Assembly: GCA_037903355.1 (NCBI GenBank) | Contig: JBAJFE010000026.1 | Coordinates: 6,572,001 to 6,636,000, forward strand | Length of the DNA stretch: 64,000 nt | Origin: Trichuris trichiura | Taxonomy: Eukaryota; Nematoda; Enoplea; Trichinellida; Trichuridae | Reading direction: 5' to 3' | In this document: positions 35,725 to 47,754 of the stretch, in pieces | Numbering within the stretch: position 1 is the first letter of the stretch | Layout of the letters: every line of letters begins with the position of its first letter | Translations under genes and position numbers: made by a program | The notes under the pieces: model-generated | What the model saw: only the letters and a program-made list of their open reading frames with translations | Database searches by the model: none | What the model was told of the DNA's origin: nothing

Positions 35725-38030
35725 TTGATTATGTGTTTTTGACTCACGATGGAACGCTTGGAATGAAATGCATCATAACTGAGGGATCCCTGTATATATA
35801 TAGATTGAGTAGATCGCCTATTCTGTTCTATTCTATGTACATATATAGACAATAAATGAAATGGTGCATTCTGTAGAATGCTTAGGGAATTTATACAATG
35901 CCTAATGCTACAGCGTTTAGGCAATCTAGATACATGTACGTATAAAAGCTCATTTATGCTAATACTTGCCGTGTTTTGCATAATGAAAATCTAGATACAA
36001 TACTACTGGCTAAGAGGGCTTCTCTGCAACGTGCCTCAAAATGTGGTTGCCTAGCAATGGCTTTCGGTGTTGTCGACGACTTAGTTGGATGTAATTATTC
36101 CCGCCGCTTGAATTTCTGCAGCAAAACTGAACGACGCGACGCTTTGGGGCTTCTTTGCGTAAAACTTCACATCAAATGAGCTCACTTTTAAAGTCATTGA
36201 GCAGAATCAGTTGAAAATTTCAATTTTTAGCGTCTACTTAAAAAGCTTCTAAACGCACATGCAGCCACTTAAGCCTGCGCAATAAAACAGGCAACTTTTA
36301 AAGTACCGCTACAATTTCAAGCCCAGCAATCTAATATATGGTATTATTAACATACTCGTTAAATGAAGAAATTTGGGCATCTATGCGAGTAAAGTGATTT
36401 GAACTTTCCGATGGGTTATCGAGAAATTTCCAACAACAGCACCTTAACGGTGAAACGCGTAGCTGAAAATTAGCATACTATCTGGAAAGGAAAACGTTCT
36501 GTTTCTGACTGAAGACGAAAACTGAGTACAATTTTAAAAATATCTTCCTTGTGCCAATTAACCCAGTAGTAAAAGAACTTAATGCCGCGTGACAAGAAAA
36601 AAATGTTAGCAGTTACATTTAATCTGACGGCGTAGAATTGCTGCTGGTTGATTAAACAATCAAACTGAATGAGAATAAAATGTAATGAAAGAAGCGTTTG
36701 CTTCCAGCAGCGCTCAACGTCACTGCTCGTTCAAAAATCACGCGTCGAAGGTAAGACTTGAGCAGTTTTTTTTAAAAATGGATAAGTCCATTTTGTACTT
36801 CAACTTTTTCATTAATAAAGGTAAAGATAACTTTTGAAAAATGAGTTCTCTTATGAACCACTTTTTCTTCTGTCAAGGTGAACGCGTGCGACTGCTTTTT
36901 GAAAATGAACTTCACTGAAGAGTAGAAAGCATTGATCAATTGCTCGTCAATGGACTGGTCAAAAAACGGTATGTTCAACTTGGCTCAGTTAATCAGCATA
37001 TGCAAATTTTTAAAAAATTCTCAATGAAAACGTCTGCTGCAGCAGCAAAGCTGCGTTCAGTTAGTTGCCTTTGATTCAATAAGATGGCGTCAGGAAATTG
37101 ATTGAACGCGACAGATTGTAGTTGACAGATTCAATGAGCTAACTTGTCATTTTGTGAGAGAAAAATTTAATTGCCTCCATTTGGCATCGTTCTCCTTCGT
37201 CTTTGCTTTTCCTTAAACGAGCGAATCAACTCTTTCTCTTCTCACCCGCCAGAAAACAACAGAGCATCACTCCATTGGAAAGCAGCGACATTGAATAGCA
37301 TAAGATAAATAACAACGATGGACTATTCACTAAGAGAAGCTAAATGCGTACGCTGAAGAATGGACGATGGGTAGGAGACAGTAAGACTTTGGTGATTCAT
37401 TGGAATTTCCCTGAAATTCAGTCAAGCCGCCCTGAAACAATAGTTATGCGTAATTTGCAACACTTTTACACCCACTCGAATGCATTGGTCAAAGATTTTG
37501 AAAAATAAAAAAATCAATGACCGCTGACAAAATATTTGCTCAATGAGTACTGATCCTTCATCCTTTGGAATGGAATAACAAAAAAAAAGATAGATGCAAC
37601 GTTGTTGACATTCTTTCAAATGCGTCCGCTATTTCATGCAAACTAAGTATTGACGTACGTTTGCTTTTTTTCATTCGCTCGTCGACCGCTCGCTGTGAAA
37701 TGTCTGATTGATCACTTCGACGAACGATTCGATTCGACCGGTCCGTGGCCGTTAATTGGTCTGTTTATTTCGTCATGCAACTGCCCAACGGTTTCAATTT
37801 ATACAACCAACTTGGACAAGGTAACAACCGCTGCGTACGCAAAGTGAGCAACTCTTTTCAAGTGGGGCTCACCATCGAAGCGTCAGAGTAAGTAGCCATT
37901 AACTGTAGCAACTTTCGGCGAACCATTAGTAGTTTCATTTGTCATACGCTTAAGTGGCCAAAGGAAGCTAAGTGGAAAAAATTGAAAAATTTTCCTCTCG
38001 CCCATACTGACAGTCGCGTAGAAGCAGGCA
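35725..38030. other. Gene-poor stretch upstream of the K+ channel gene
   Basis: AT-rich, with short open frames only (35976-36179, 37650-37847) and no recognised domain. The 3' part should include the promoter or 5' exons of the K+ channel gene. A TAG acceptor-like site at 38021 sits just before its ATG. Confidence 0.4.
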
Positions 38031-41000
38031 ATGGCTTCGCTTGACTTCAACGAGTCGATTGCAAAGATGGAAGAAGAGAACGAAGAGGACGAGAAAAAGG
38101 ATGATGAAAAGGCGCACCTTCAGTTGGAGCTGAACCCGCGACATGACAACAATTATTACAAGGTAAGCGAAAAGCTTTTTAGATTCAAAAACAGCATAGA
38201 AAAAGAGGATAGCTCGAGTCGAAAAGTCGGGTAACCTATTAAGACCAACCAAAACGGGAAGGGCTGAGCATTGTTAGCTTAGGCCAACTAGAGGGGTCAT
38301 ATCCTGTTGAGAGGACTTGATTTTTGACAGTCTTTGGCGGTTGACCATATGAAATAGGGAAATGTTTAAACAAAACCATTGCTTGTCGAACTGAACGCCC
38401 ATTGGGCTAGCAATAGGTGAGCGGTCGCTCGACTGGAAGCCCAAAATGGAATTGCTTACGTAGCAATGGTCAGCGTTCGATTTGAAAAGGTTCACATTGT
38501 TGGCTGGACAGCCTTTGTGGCCAATGCGATTAATTGAAAATTACGATTGGAACCATTGACGCCTTGTCGACTGACGGCGGGATGCCAACCATGACTACAA
38601 TGGACCAAGCTGACATTTATGCCAATAAAAGGCAATGAAATTTTCGTCCATATTCATCCATTGGGACCGCTAAGCGCACGACCAACAGTGCATTTGAGAA
38701 ATGACAGCAAAACTTGAAGAAATTGCCAACATGCAACGACTTGTGTTTATGCCTGCACAAAGCCTCAAGCCGGCCAGTGGAGGGAGTATTAATAGCTGCT
38801 GCCTGCGTATAAAAGTGTATTTCCGCTCGGGAGACTGCAGGAAAAGATCTTAATTCATGCAATCAATCGCTGGGCAGTTACTCCGGATATTAATGCCAAC
38901 TTTAAGAATGTGCACATCTCTGCCTAAGTGTAACGTCATTAGGTGGATACTCTGGCTTAGAACGAAGCTTGAAATGTCAACGAGAAATGACTTACAAGGA
39001 GCGAAAAGTTGGAATAACCAACCGTTTGTAAATTCATTGGTAGCGGTCAGAAAAGCCGAAATCCCGAATAGGTGGAAAATTCGCTGTAAATTTTGGCCAT
39101 GTGGCGGCTGTCCATTGGGAACTTCTATATATGGAATATACTTGAGCGGAAGCGTTACTATACCGGACTTGGTTTTTGGATCGCTTACTTTGAAAATACA
39201 TTTCCTATCTAGTGATGATGCCGATGTACAGCTGCAACAAGGCAACAGTTCGCAGAGCATTTTCGACCAGTTCAGAATTTTGGCCTTAATCCAAAATTCA
39301 GTTATTCAATTCCGAATTGGTTTGTACCGTCGTGGGAGCCAACATACCATAGAAGGCAATTCCTAGTTGGGCTAATTTCAAAAATGAGCAGTTTTTTAAA
39401 AAAAGTCAAGTATCCATTGCCTGCTCGCCCATTGGCAATGGCAAGCAGCTGCCAATGAATGTTGGCGCAGCTTCAATGGTGAAATTTGATTTAATCCTTC
39501 AAAATAAATTTGATGTTTATAACAGTGGTCACGTGATTAGACCCCTTTAATCATGGTCCAACAAAATTGGCAGGGCACCCAAAACAGTGAGTCAATACCC
39601 ATTTCGTAAGTAGCTTATTTTTTCTAAGTCATAAATGAGGAAACGCCATAGACAAAAAGTTATGAATGAAAGGGAAACTGGTGACGTCAACTCGAACGAA
39701 AAATTTGCGTATCGTTTCGCCCATTGACAAAATGCTCTGTCGTCACTGCGTTATACGGAAAGTTGGCCGTTCAATCTGCTCAGTCTTTTATCAAGCGACC
39801 CTTTCAGTTTTAATCGCGTTCCTTTGTCAGCGATTATTTTACAGTAACGACAATCGCGGTTGAAGATCGAATTTGAATTTAAAAAAAATTTTCTTTCATC
39901 CCAGACAACCGCTAAGCCAAATAAAATTAAGAAAAGTAAAGCAAGCGGGTCAAAATAATGAATAAAATAAGAAAGATAACAGAAGTAAAACAAAATTTGA
40001 CATAAATACAGTAGTAACGATAATAAAGTTAGAGAAGTCAAGAAAATAAGGAGGGAGCAATGATAAGGTAAAATTAACAAAACATAAAGAGTTTTTTCTG
40101 AAGCTTCTCATGGTTTTTGCAATAAACGTTTAATAAACGACGGGTCAAAAATTCCGCGAAAAACTTTAGAAAAACAAATTAAAAAACTCGTTACGAAGAA
40201 ATGAAAAAGAAAAAAGACTAAACTTTAAAGAAATGTTAACAACATACCGTGCTGGATTAGCGCATACGTGGAAACAATGGGAAGGATGGAAAGACTCGGC
40301 AGAACGGAAAAAGAAATATCGCGAAGTCGGCCCTGGAAAAAAAACCAGTCGAACAAAAGAAGTCGTTTTTGTTCTTCGTACTTTACCGCTGAAAGGTTTT
40401 TGTTTACTTTGCTATCCATTTCGATTTATTTGATTACTGCAATGTTATTTTTTGTTTTTGCTAATTCTGTTTTGGTTTTTAGGCGCTTTGAAATTATTTT
40501 CTTAACGAAAGACGTTTTTTCAGATTTAAGTTCGTTCGCCCCACCTTTAAGCTGCCCGTACGTCGAGCTCGCAGTCGTTTATGACTTTTTCATTGCCAAC
40601 GAACTGGCGTTGACGACAGGGCGCAATCAGGATTGAAAGTTTCGCTCAGTAACGTAGCATTGACAGCGCAGTTGATCAGTTCGTTTAGCTAGAAAACTAC
40701 CGTTTAGGATATATTGATATGCAGGTTACAATAATTCATATGTTATAAGTGAAATGCGAAAAAAAGTGCACGGTAGCTTGTTGCATATGGAATAAAAATT
40801 ATTTAAGATTTTTTATAAAATTTAAACATTTTTTTGTTACAGAAAATCAAGATAGCCTTCCCTCACGTAACGCTGGTTGTTGGGACATGTTTGTACATCC
40901 TGCTGGGCGCCGGTATTTTTGTATTCATCGAGCAAGCGGAAGAAATTGCGGAAAAGTCCCAAGCACTGCAGAACATACAACGGACTCATGAAAATGTCAT

Positions 41001-42120
41001 TGAGGGTCTGCTGAACGTCACTGCCGACTGGAACATAAGCGAACATGAGTTTCGACAAACCACTCTTGCCCTCATTCAACAATTCATGGCCGCCTCGTTT
41101 GATTCATTCGCCCACGGCATCGAGGTAAATGACACAGGTCCAAGCGAATCACGGTTGCATTGGAACATGCGCTCAGCGATATTTTTTTCTACAACTTTGA
41201 TCACTACGGTAGGTAAGCTCAGTGAATCACCCATTAAGCGAGTAGTCGACTCAGTTGTTAGCCATGTTGCTCTTGTAGGCTATGGAAACTTGGTTCCCAA
41301 AACAACACTTGGTAGATTTTTTTGCATACTCTATGCCAGCGTTGGAATACCACTCGCTTTAGTGACCGTTGGTAATTTCAGTAAATTCACAGCGGATTAC
41401 TTTTCGTCTTTGTATTGGTACTTGTACGGTAAAACGGCCGGTTGTAGGCGAGCGCTTCATAGAGTAATGCCTTGCGTCTCCATTTATGGAAGACTTAAGA
41501 ATTGGTGGAAAAGAAAGTGGACTTCTACGCCATCCATTTCTAGCTTGGATGCCAATGAGTGCTGGGAGAAAGTTATCAATGAAAGTGATGAAATGGACAT
41601 GGATGAGGAATCGTACAAAGCGCCATTGTACTTTTTGATGGCCATTCTGCTGTTGTTCGTTGCCTTTTGTGCCTTGATCTTTCAGCAGACCGACACGTGG
41701 CCTTTTGCCGACTCCTTCTATTATTGTCTTGTCACTGCAATGACCATTGGTTTGGGCGATTTGGTGCCTGAAATGGAAGGCAGCTCTTTGGCTCTTAGCA
41801 TAATTTTCATCTTTCTTGGCTTGATTATTGCCACAATGTGCATCGACTCTATGGCTATACATTACATTGAGAAGATTCACTACTTTGGACGCAACATATA
41901 CGGACTGGGATACATACTGAACGCGCTGGGCGATCGAGCCTCATCCATGAAGGAATGGATGCTGAAAATACACAATTTGCAAGACAAGTATGGTTTGACA
42001 AGCGAGCAGCTAAAGCAAATAATCATCGGTTCTAATCGCCGAAGGCGGGAAGACAGCCAGCTCTCAGCAGCTCATCAATCCTACACGCCTGATGGTTTCT
42101 TTGCTTTCATTGACCAGTGA
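38031..42120 (+). CDS. Two-pore-domain potassium channel, TWK type
   Basis: K2P channels are dimers that carry background K+ current at the plasma membrane. Exons: 38031-38162, 40843-41212, 41279-42120; about 447 residues. The 44-residue first exon is hydrophilic and acidic. M1 begins at IAFPHVTLVVG (exon 2), followed by an extracellular cap with N-glycosylation sequons NVT and NIS. The P1 filter reads TTVGYGN only after removal of a 66-nt intron (41213-41278). M2 has ASVGIPLALVTVGN. A charged cytoplasmic loop precedes M3, the P2 filter reads TIGLGD, and M4 is FIFLGLIIATMCID. The short cytoplasmic tail ends FIDQ. Intron 1 is 2.7 kb and joins in phase 0. AATAAA at 42542-42547 may be the poly(A) signal. 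The subfamily member is not assigned. Confidence 0.93.
38163..40842 (+). other. Intron 1 of the K+ channel gene (2.7 kb)
   Basis: It holds overlapping open frames on both strands at about 38850-39366 (169 codons plus, 136 codons minus) with no recognised similarity. From 39880 to 40230 it is A-rich on the plus strand. No RNA gene or mobile element was recognised. Confidence 0.5.
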
Positions 42121-42541
42121 AGTAATGAATGACGCAACTGTGGAGGCAGGCGACGAATAAGCGAAAGGACAACGTCAACCGATATGCATTCAATGATGTG
42201 TACCTGCCAGTGGAATTTCACTTTCTGAGATTTTCGCCCCTTTCCATACATCAAAACGATGCCAGGCTAAGAATAAGCGGGAAAATTCAAAATTGCGTTG
42301 CGCCAAAGAGACAAGAACAAGTGACCAATCAAATGGCGGTTTCTTGCTATCGGTAATAGCTTGGTCATGATAGCACAACGAGAAAAACGATTGGCAGCGG
42401 TTGAATTAGACTTGAAATTCCAAAAAACCATCAAAGGACAACGTACGCCACACGTCGCCTCCATTCATCGTAAAGTTTACGTTATTCTTCCATCTGTATG
42501 ATATACGATCCGCGGTTGTTCAGTTTCTGCTGATTATTGCT

Positions 42542-42547
42542 AATAAA
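42542..42547 (+). terminator. Candidate poly(A) signal of the K+ channel gene
   Basis: AATAAA lies about 420 nt past the stop codon in an AT-rich stretch. It is assigned by position only. Confidence 0.35.
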
Positions 42548-42721
42548 CTTGAGGCAATGGGGAAATGGTAATTAGCTTAGATCTTTTTCGACATGACCCC
42601 AAATAATACAGTATATCAAAAATAATCAGCTTTATTTAATTCATAGACAGGGTAAAACAACACTGATTATTCATGTTTCCCGCTGAAGTCTTAGAAACGC
42701 ATGCTTCCACTTTGTTAAGCA

Positions 42722-42811
42722 GGTGGTCGTCCTGTTCTGCCTTTACTTATACCTAAGCCAAACCACAAGCCTTATGGTTTAGGCTTAGGTGCGAACGGAA
42801 CAAGATGACCA
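42722..42811. repeat. Foldback repeat with TTAGGC arms
   Basis: Inner stem: ACCTAAGCCAAACCA (42751-42765) pairs with TGGTTTAGGCTTAGGT (42775-42790), with one bulged base and a 9-nt loop. Outer arms GGTCGTCCTGTTCTGCC and GAACGGAACAAGATGACC are also largely complementary, giving an imperfect palindrome of about 88 bp. A second degenerate copy lies at 30576-30680. No terminal duplication could be confirmed. Confidence 0.75.
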
Positions 42812-44289
42812 ACAAATTCATAATGCCGCGGCAAGAGGTGAGGCAGCAAAATCGCTCTTGTTTTATGATACTCCTCGTTTAGGAGTACATGAACCTGGTT
42901 AATGCCAGGTTGCTAATAGAGGAAAAGACCCGAAAGGAAAGAAAAACCTACAAAAGAGGTCGAACTTTGTGGGTATTTAAATTTGCCAGTATTTGGCTAA
43001 TCCTTGCTGCAATTACTTGGGCAGTCAAATTTTTATTAGATTCTGATTTTTAGGCTATCGATTATCTGGACTCCCTGTTTGAAAATTAATTAGATCCATT
43101 TATAATGTTATCTACTTAAATGGAAATGTTTTTAGAGGGAAGAGTAAATTTTCTGCGGCTTAGTAAAGAAAAGAACGATAAAAAGCGCCAGAAAATGATT
43201 TTCAGGTTACATATTGTATACACATCGATTTATTAGCGGTTATATTCAGCTCTTTTGTAACATACGTTTGCTAAATTTTACGACTCGCAGCATTTATTAT
43301 TATCACCTAATCGCTGGCGTGAGGTGAGCTTAACTCAGGCACGAGGCTTACTAATTAGTGACTACAGTACGATTGTTTGTTTACAAACGATAGCAATGGG
43401 GAGAGCAAGCTTTTTAAACTGCTCGCCAATATGTAAAACGAAAGCAGTTTAGCCCCAAAATCAACATTAAATCCTAACATTGTTTCATGATCAAAGGAAT
43501 ACAATTTTTTCCATAGTAAAATCGTCGGATGCGTTATGATTACACTTAGCTAAACAGTACGGATGGGAGCTACTATATTTCATTCAATTACGTGTCTGTC
43601 AGAAGAAGCTAATAAATTGTGCTTCGTTACAAGCCACGGCGAGTGAAAAGCCGTTTTTAACGTTCCAAGTACGTGCAGGTTTTGGTATCCTGAATTAGCG
43701 GTCTTCCGATTATCTATTAGTGCACCTGGCAGTTCGGCAAAAGTAGTATGTTATGACGATGAATATTTTATGAAAGCTGGAATTTAGACGTACCACTTTT
43801 CTACACAATAAACGCAACACATACTTACAAGCCAGTTTGGAGACAAAGTGGTAAGTAGCGGTGAGTAGAAGTAATAAAAAACACTTAGATACCGTTAGCT
43901 GCCTTTGCATGCATGCATTACTTGAAAGCAAAATTCGTTCAGCGTTTGGAAAACTGCAGGACAAATAGGAAGCTCAAGTTGAGCTATCCCAAGGCGTTGC
44001 TTTCAAAAGATTGATGCCGTCTGCAGTCAGTCTGTTCGCAAAAACTATTCTGTTACGCATAAAGAAGCGTTATAAACTTATAAGCTTGAGGAAAAAGTTC
44101 GTTCTTATTCTGTAAAAAAAAGCAAGCGTTTCACCTTAAAAATATGTCACCTACGTTATTTCTTATTTAAACAGGTCTATCCCTTGCTTTATACTGCACC
44201 GTACGGATTATTTCGTGTCTTTATAATTGCAATTTCAACAATTGAACATGAGCATCAGTATAATGTACCCTTTTGATGGCTTTTGCCTT

Positions 44290-45689
44290 TGATCAAACGG
44301 TTGGCTGGCAAAGTTCAAGCTCCGTTATCAGATTTCTCAGAAAATCTTATGCGGCGAATCTAGCGAAGTTCCCGTCGAGGTCTTGGAAGACTTCATCTTG
44401 AAATTTCGTCATTTCGCCAGTGGCTTTAAGGAAGAAGACATATTCAATGCTGATGAATGCGGCTTGTTCTTCAAAGCTATGCCTGATAGAAGTCTTGTAC
44501 TAAAAGACGATAAATGCAAAAGCGGGTAGCTCTCCAAAGAACGCTTCACTGTGCTTCTTTCCGCTAGCGCAACTGGGGAGAAGTTGAAGCCATTGGTCAT
44601 TGGTAAGTCAACGAAACCCCGAGCTTTTAAGAACTTGAAACTTGATGACCTCCCTGCCACTTGGAGATCAAATAAATCCGCCTGGATGACAGGCGCCATA
44701 TCCGAAGAGTGGATAAGAAGTGTCGACGGACAGATGAAGCGAATGAAACGTTCCATCTTATTGGTAGTAGACAACTGCCCGAGCCATCCCCACGTGAAAG
44801 ACCTCACAAATGTCACGTTAAAATTCCTGCCCCCAAACACTACCTCAAAGACCCAGCCTTTAGATCAAGGAGTAATTAAGACGTTTAAGGCGAAATACCG
44901 GACCCAGCTTCTGCGGTGGATCGTTGGCATAGCAGAGCACACCAGCTCATTTGCGGGAGCGATTACGATTGCTGCGTCCATTAATGCTTTGGACGCTGTA
45001 CTTTGGATCAATTCTTCCTGGAATAAGGTTCAACCGGAGGCAATACGGAAATGCTTCAGGAGAGCTGGATTCGTCAGAGACGAAGAGGATCATGTCGAGC
45101 TCCGGCCTGATAGTCCCACTCCCGAAGTAGAGATTGAAGGAGTAAACTTCGAAGATTTCGTTTCAATGGATGATGAATTGGCCACTTCTACCGAACCCGA
45201 CCCACAAGCAATCTTTCAGTCTATACTAGCCGAAGCGGGACTGAGCCCAGAAGACGACGTAGAGGAGGAAAGTGAAAATGAGACGGAATGGTACAGAAGC
45301 TGAAGGAAGAGGACGTCGGGCGCGTGTTAGCGCAGCTGAAGTGTTTTGCTGCTGAAAAATGTCCAAAGATGCTGAGCGCGGTAGCTATCGGGGAGACCGC
45401 CCTTGGTGCTTATGTTTGCAGTAAGAAGAAGCACCAGACTAGAATTGATACCTTTTTCAGCAAGCAGTGTAGCCCCTAAAAAGCTTATGCATGATTTTAC
45501 AGTGTTATTTTTATGCATCTCACCGTTTAATAGACCTCCAATTGATGCTCTGCAATAGAATAAAACGCATACAGATGCTAATCTGTTCAGCCGAGCCAGT
45601 TATACCCACAGTTCCAATACATTGACCACCTCCTGTGTTAACCAGTTTTCTCCGGTCCCTTGGGTGGCCAACTTACGGAGGTTCTACTG
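44290..45689 (+). mobile_element. Tigger (pogo) transposon, 5'-truncated, transposase broken
   Basis: This is a DDE-superfamily transposase remnant. It opens in the second DNA-binding (CENP-B-like) domain with NGWLAKFKLRYQIS. The catalytic acidic residues are visible at NADECGLF (first D), VVDNCPSHP (second D) and LDQGVIKTFKAKYR (third D). The frame is broken by TAG at 44527-44529, where relatives have a codon between KSG and LSKERFT, and by a frame change near 45287. The last part (45288-45479) ends RIDTFFSKQ, as Tigger proteins do. The 3' terminal repeat GGAGGTTCTACTG ends at 45689, is followed by TA, and resembles the ends of the elements at 32776 and 34543. No 5' terminus was found. Confidence 0.88.
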
Positions 45690-45691
45690 TA

Positions 45692-47754
45692 GTTGAATGA
45701 GGACAGTAAACGTTGATCCAACAACCCGACGAGCAGACCGTCGATTCGAGCTTTCATCTCATTAGAAAAGAGTTCCATTACAAAAATGATAAAGCCTTGT
45801 TTTCCTTGCAGCGCACGACGGGTTGGGCAAAGCTGCTAATGTTGGCTCGGCTGGGCAAACAGAAGTTGTACCATCCGTAATCCGGCGATCCACTCTGCAT
45901 ACATCAGCTACGGCATTGCACCATCGTCGCCACCGCTGAGCTAACCACTGCCAAGCATTGGCCGATGCAAAAAGTCACTCTTCAAAGTGTGACCCGTCAA
46001 AGCACTTTGGCGCTATCACTTTCGAGATAAAACGCAGAGGTCATAGCGTAGAGCTCTTCAGGGGAAGCAGACGCTGAGCTCTTTTGCTTCTTTTTTTAAA
46101 AAAAAGGTATAAAGCCCTGCCAACTTGCTTTCCTTAGGCGCGGTTAGTGATGCTCAACTTGCATATAATGCGAGCGGATTGCTTAAATAATATCCAACCC
46201 ATAAGACTGTGTTCTTCCAGTTAAGCGACCCAACGGCCGGAGGGAAAAGCTGGTTACAGCTGCCAGCAACTTCGTCCTTTCTACGAGAGGCAACTTAACC
46301 TTTAGGAGATTAGCCAGATTTAGCAAGCTCACGCAGAGTCAGCTGACACTGCAACCTATAAGTAGTTGCGTAAGCAGGGACAGTTGCCTCATTAGTCAAC
46401 AAAAGCGTATGGACGAAGCCAGCAGTGCCCCACCAATAATGGCAACTCGACGCTGTCGGTTCACGTAACAGCGACATGTTTACCAGCGGCCATCCTAGCG
46501 ATACAGCTGCGCTTCTTCATATGCGGATACCAGCCAGACATCACATGTATGCGCTCGCTCAACGTTCATCCCTTTATCGTGTTGTGCACTTGCCATTACG
46601 CCCTTATCAGTTTGATCTACCTTCAAAAGGGCGAAGCTGTCGTCAACAAGGCGCCAATCGAATTAGCCAGCGACATAAGCACGCGACTTCTATGTAGATT
46701 TCTGTTTAAACCGACCAACAGGTAGCCCATCGCTACGTGTCAAGTCGAGCGAAAACTTTTCGTCAGCGAGCATACGCAGGGGCACGTGTCACTTCGACAT
46801 GAAAGTCGCTAGAAGCTGGCATCGAAATGTCCTTCAGCGTGAGCACCGCCGAATATGATCGCGCAATCGCTTTTTTTGGCTGGCGTCAAGCTTGTAGAGA
46901 CCGCCAGAGTTCAAGTAGCACGCGCACAGCGCTTAAGTCGCTCGCTTTCATGCTGGAAAAACACATAGCTAGGCAAAGCGGACAGTGCTCTCGCGGAAAG
47001 TATGGCAAAAAAAACTCTATCAAACGTTCGCGCGCAGAGGCGTGGGAACTGGAGGGGTTCGCTCCGAATTCGTAAACCAACTAATGGCTGTCCAGCTAAT
47101 GAAGCTTATTCACGACACTTTCACTAGCGCAATCATTGTTTCGCCAGTCGGTTGTGTCGGCTGCCTGCACAGAGGGTAACCCGCTGAGCTCCCGTCCAGT
47201 TCTCTGCCCATCGTTGGCCGCTCAGTCCTTGTCTATTCTCAGCGTGGTGTCTGACCCATTGGCCCACGATGGTGCTTTTATCCGTGAGGATGACTGAGAT
47301 CAGAGACTGGCCATTGTCCGCATCCGGACGGAGTTCCGTTCGGTCACCGCAGCCTAAATGCGCTTGTGTGAACGGTTACCCTATATTTGGGATCAGTTGT
47401 CCGTGGCCAACAGTTTCCGCCTTCAGACTCTCGGTTGGCAGGTGTCGTTGCTCGACTGACAGCATCTGCGAGTAGCCATAGCTGAAACGTAATGGTCGGT
47501 TCGGTCGGTTGTCTGCCCATAGCGGCGCGAACCATCTGTTCGCTGAGCCAAGGCCGCCTAAAGAGAAAGTACATTGCGGTTCTTGCGTGCGTGCGTGCGC
47601 GCACGCGCGCAGCAATTTCTGTTCAAACTAATGTAGGCGGCCGCCTGCCTGCATGCCCGTGTTCGTTAGTACTTATTTTTTCTTCCCATAAAAACGTAGC
47701 ATTTCGTTTCGATGACCTTCCGTTGTTTTAGACAGCAGCCTTTATCGAGAGAAC
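45692..47754. other. Upstream region of the SOX gene
   Basis: No supported gene. Short open frames (46476-46697, 46827-47075, 47269-47475, 47492-47731) lack similarity. The region is richer in G+C than the gene-poor areas and probably carries regulatory sequence of the SOX gene. GTTGTTTTAG (ending at 47731) just before its start could be a 5' UTR or trans-splice acceptor. Confidence 0.45.
47582..47611. repeat. Alternating purine-pyrimidine tract
   Basis: TGCGTGCGTGCG followed by CGCACGCGCG forms an almost unbroken alternating and partly palindromic tract of about 26 bases, 150 bp upstream of the SOX start codon. Such tracts can adopt Z-DNA; any role here is inference. Confidence 0.8.

Larger units (their letters stand above)
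42121..44289. other. Intergenic stretch with foldback repeat and hairpins
   Basis: No coding gene is supported. It contains the 3' flank of the K+ channel gene, the TTAGGC foldback (42722-42811), two adjacent perfect hairpins (42869-42911) and otherwise AT-rich unique sequence. Confidence 0.5.

Noticed and set aside
41359..41880. 173-codon minus-strand open frame
   Set aside because: Antisense to the K+ channel exon, no domain; a shadow of the coding strand.
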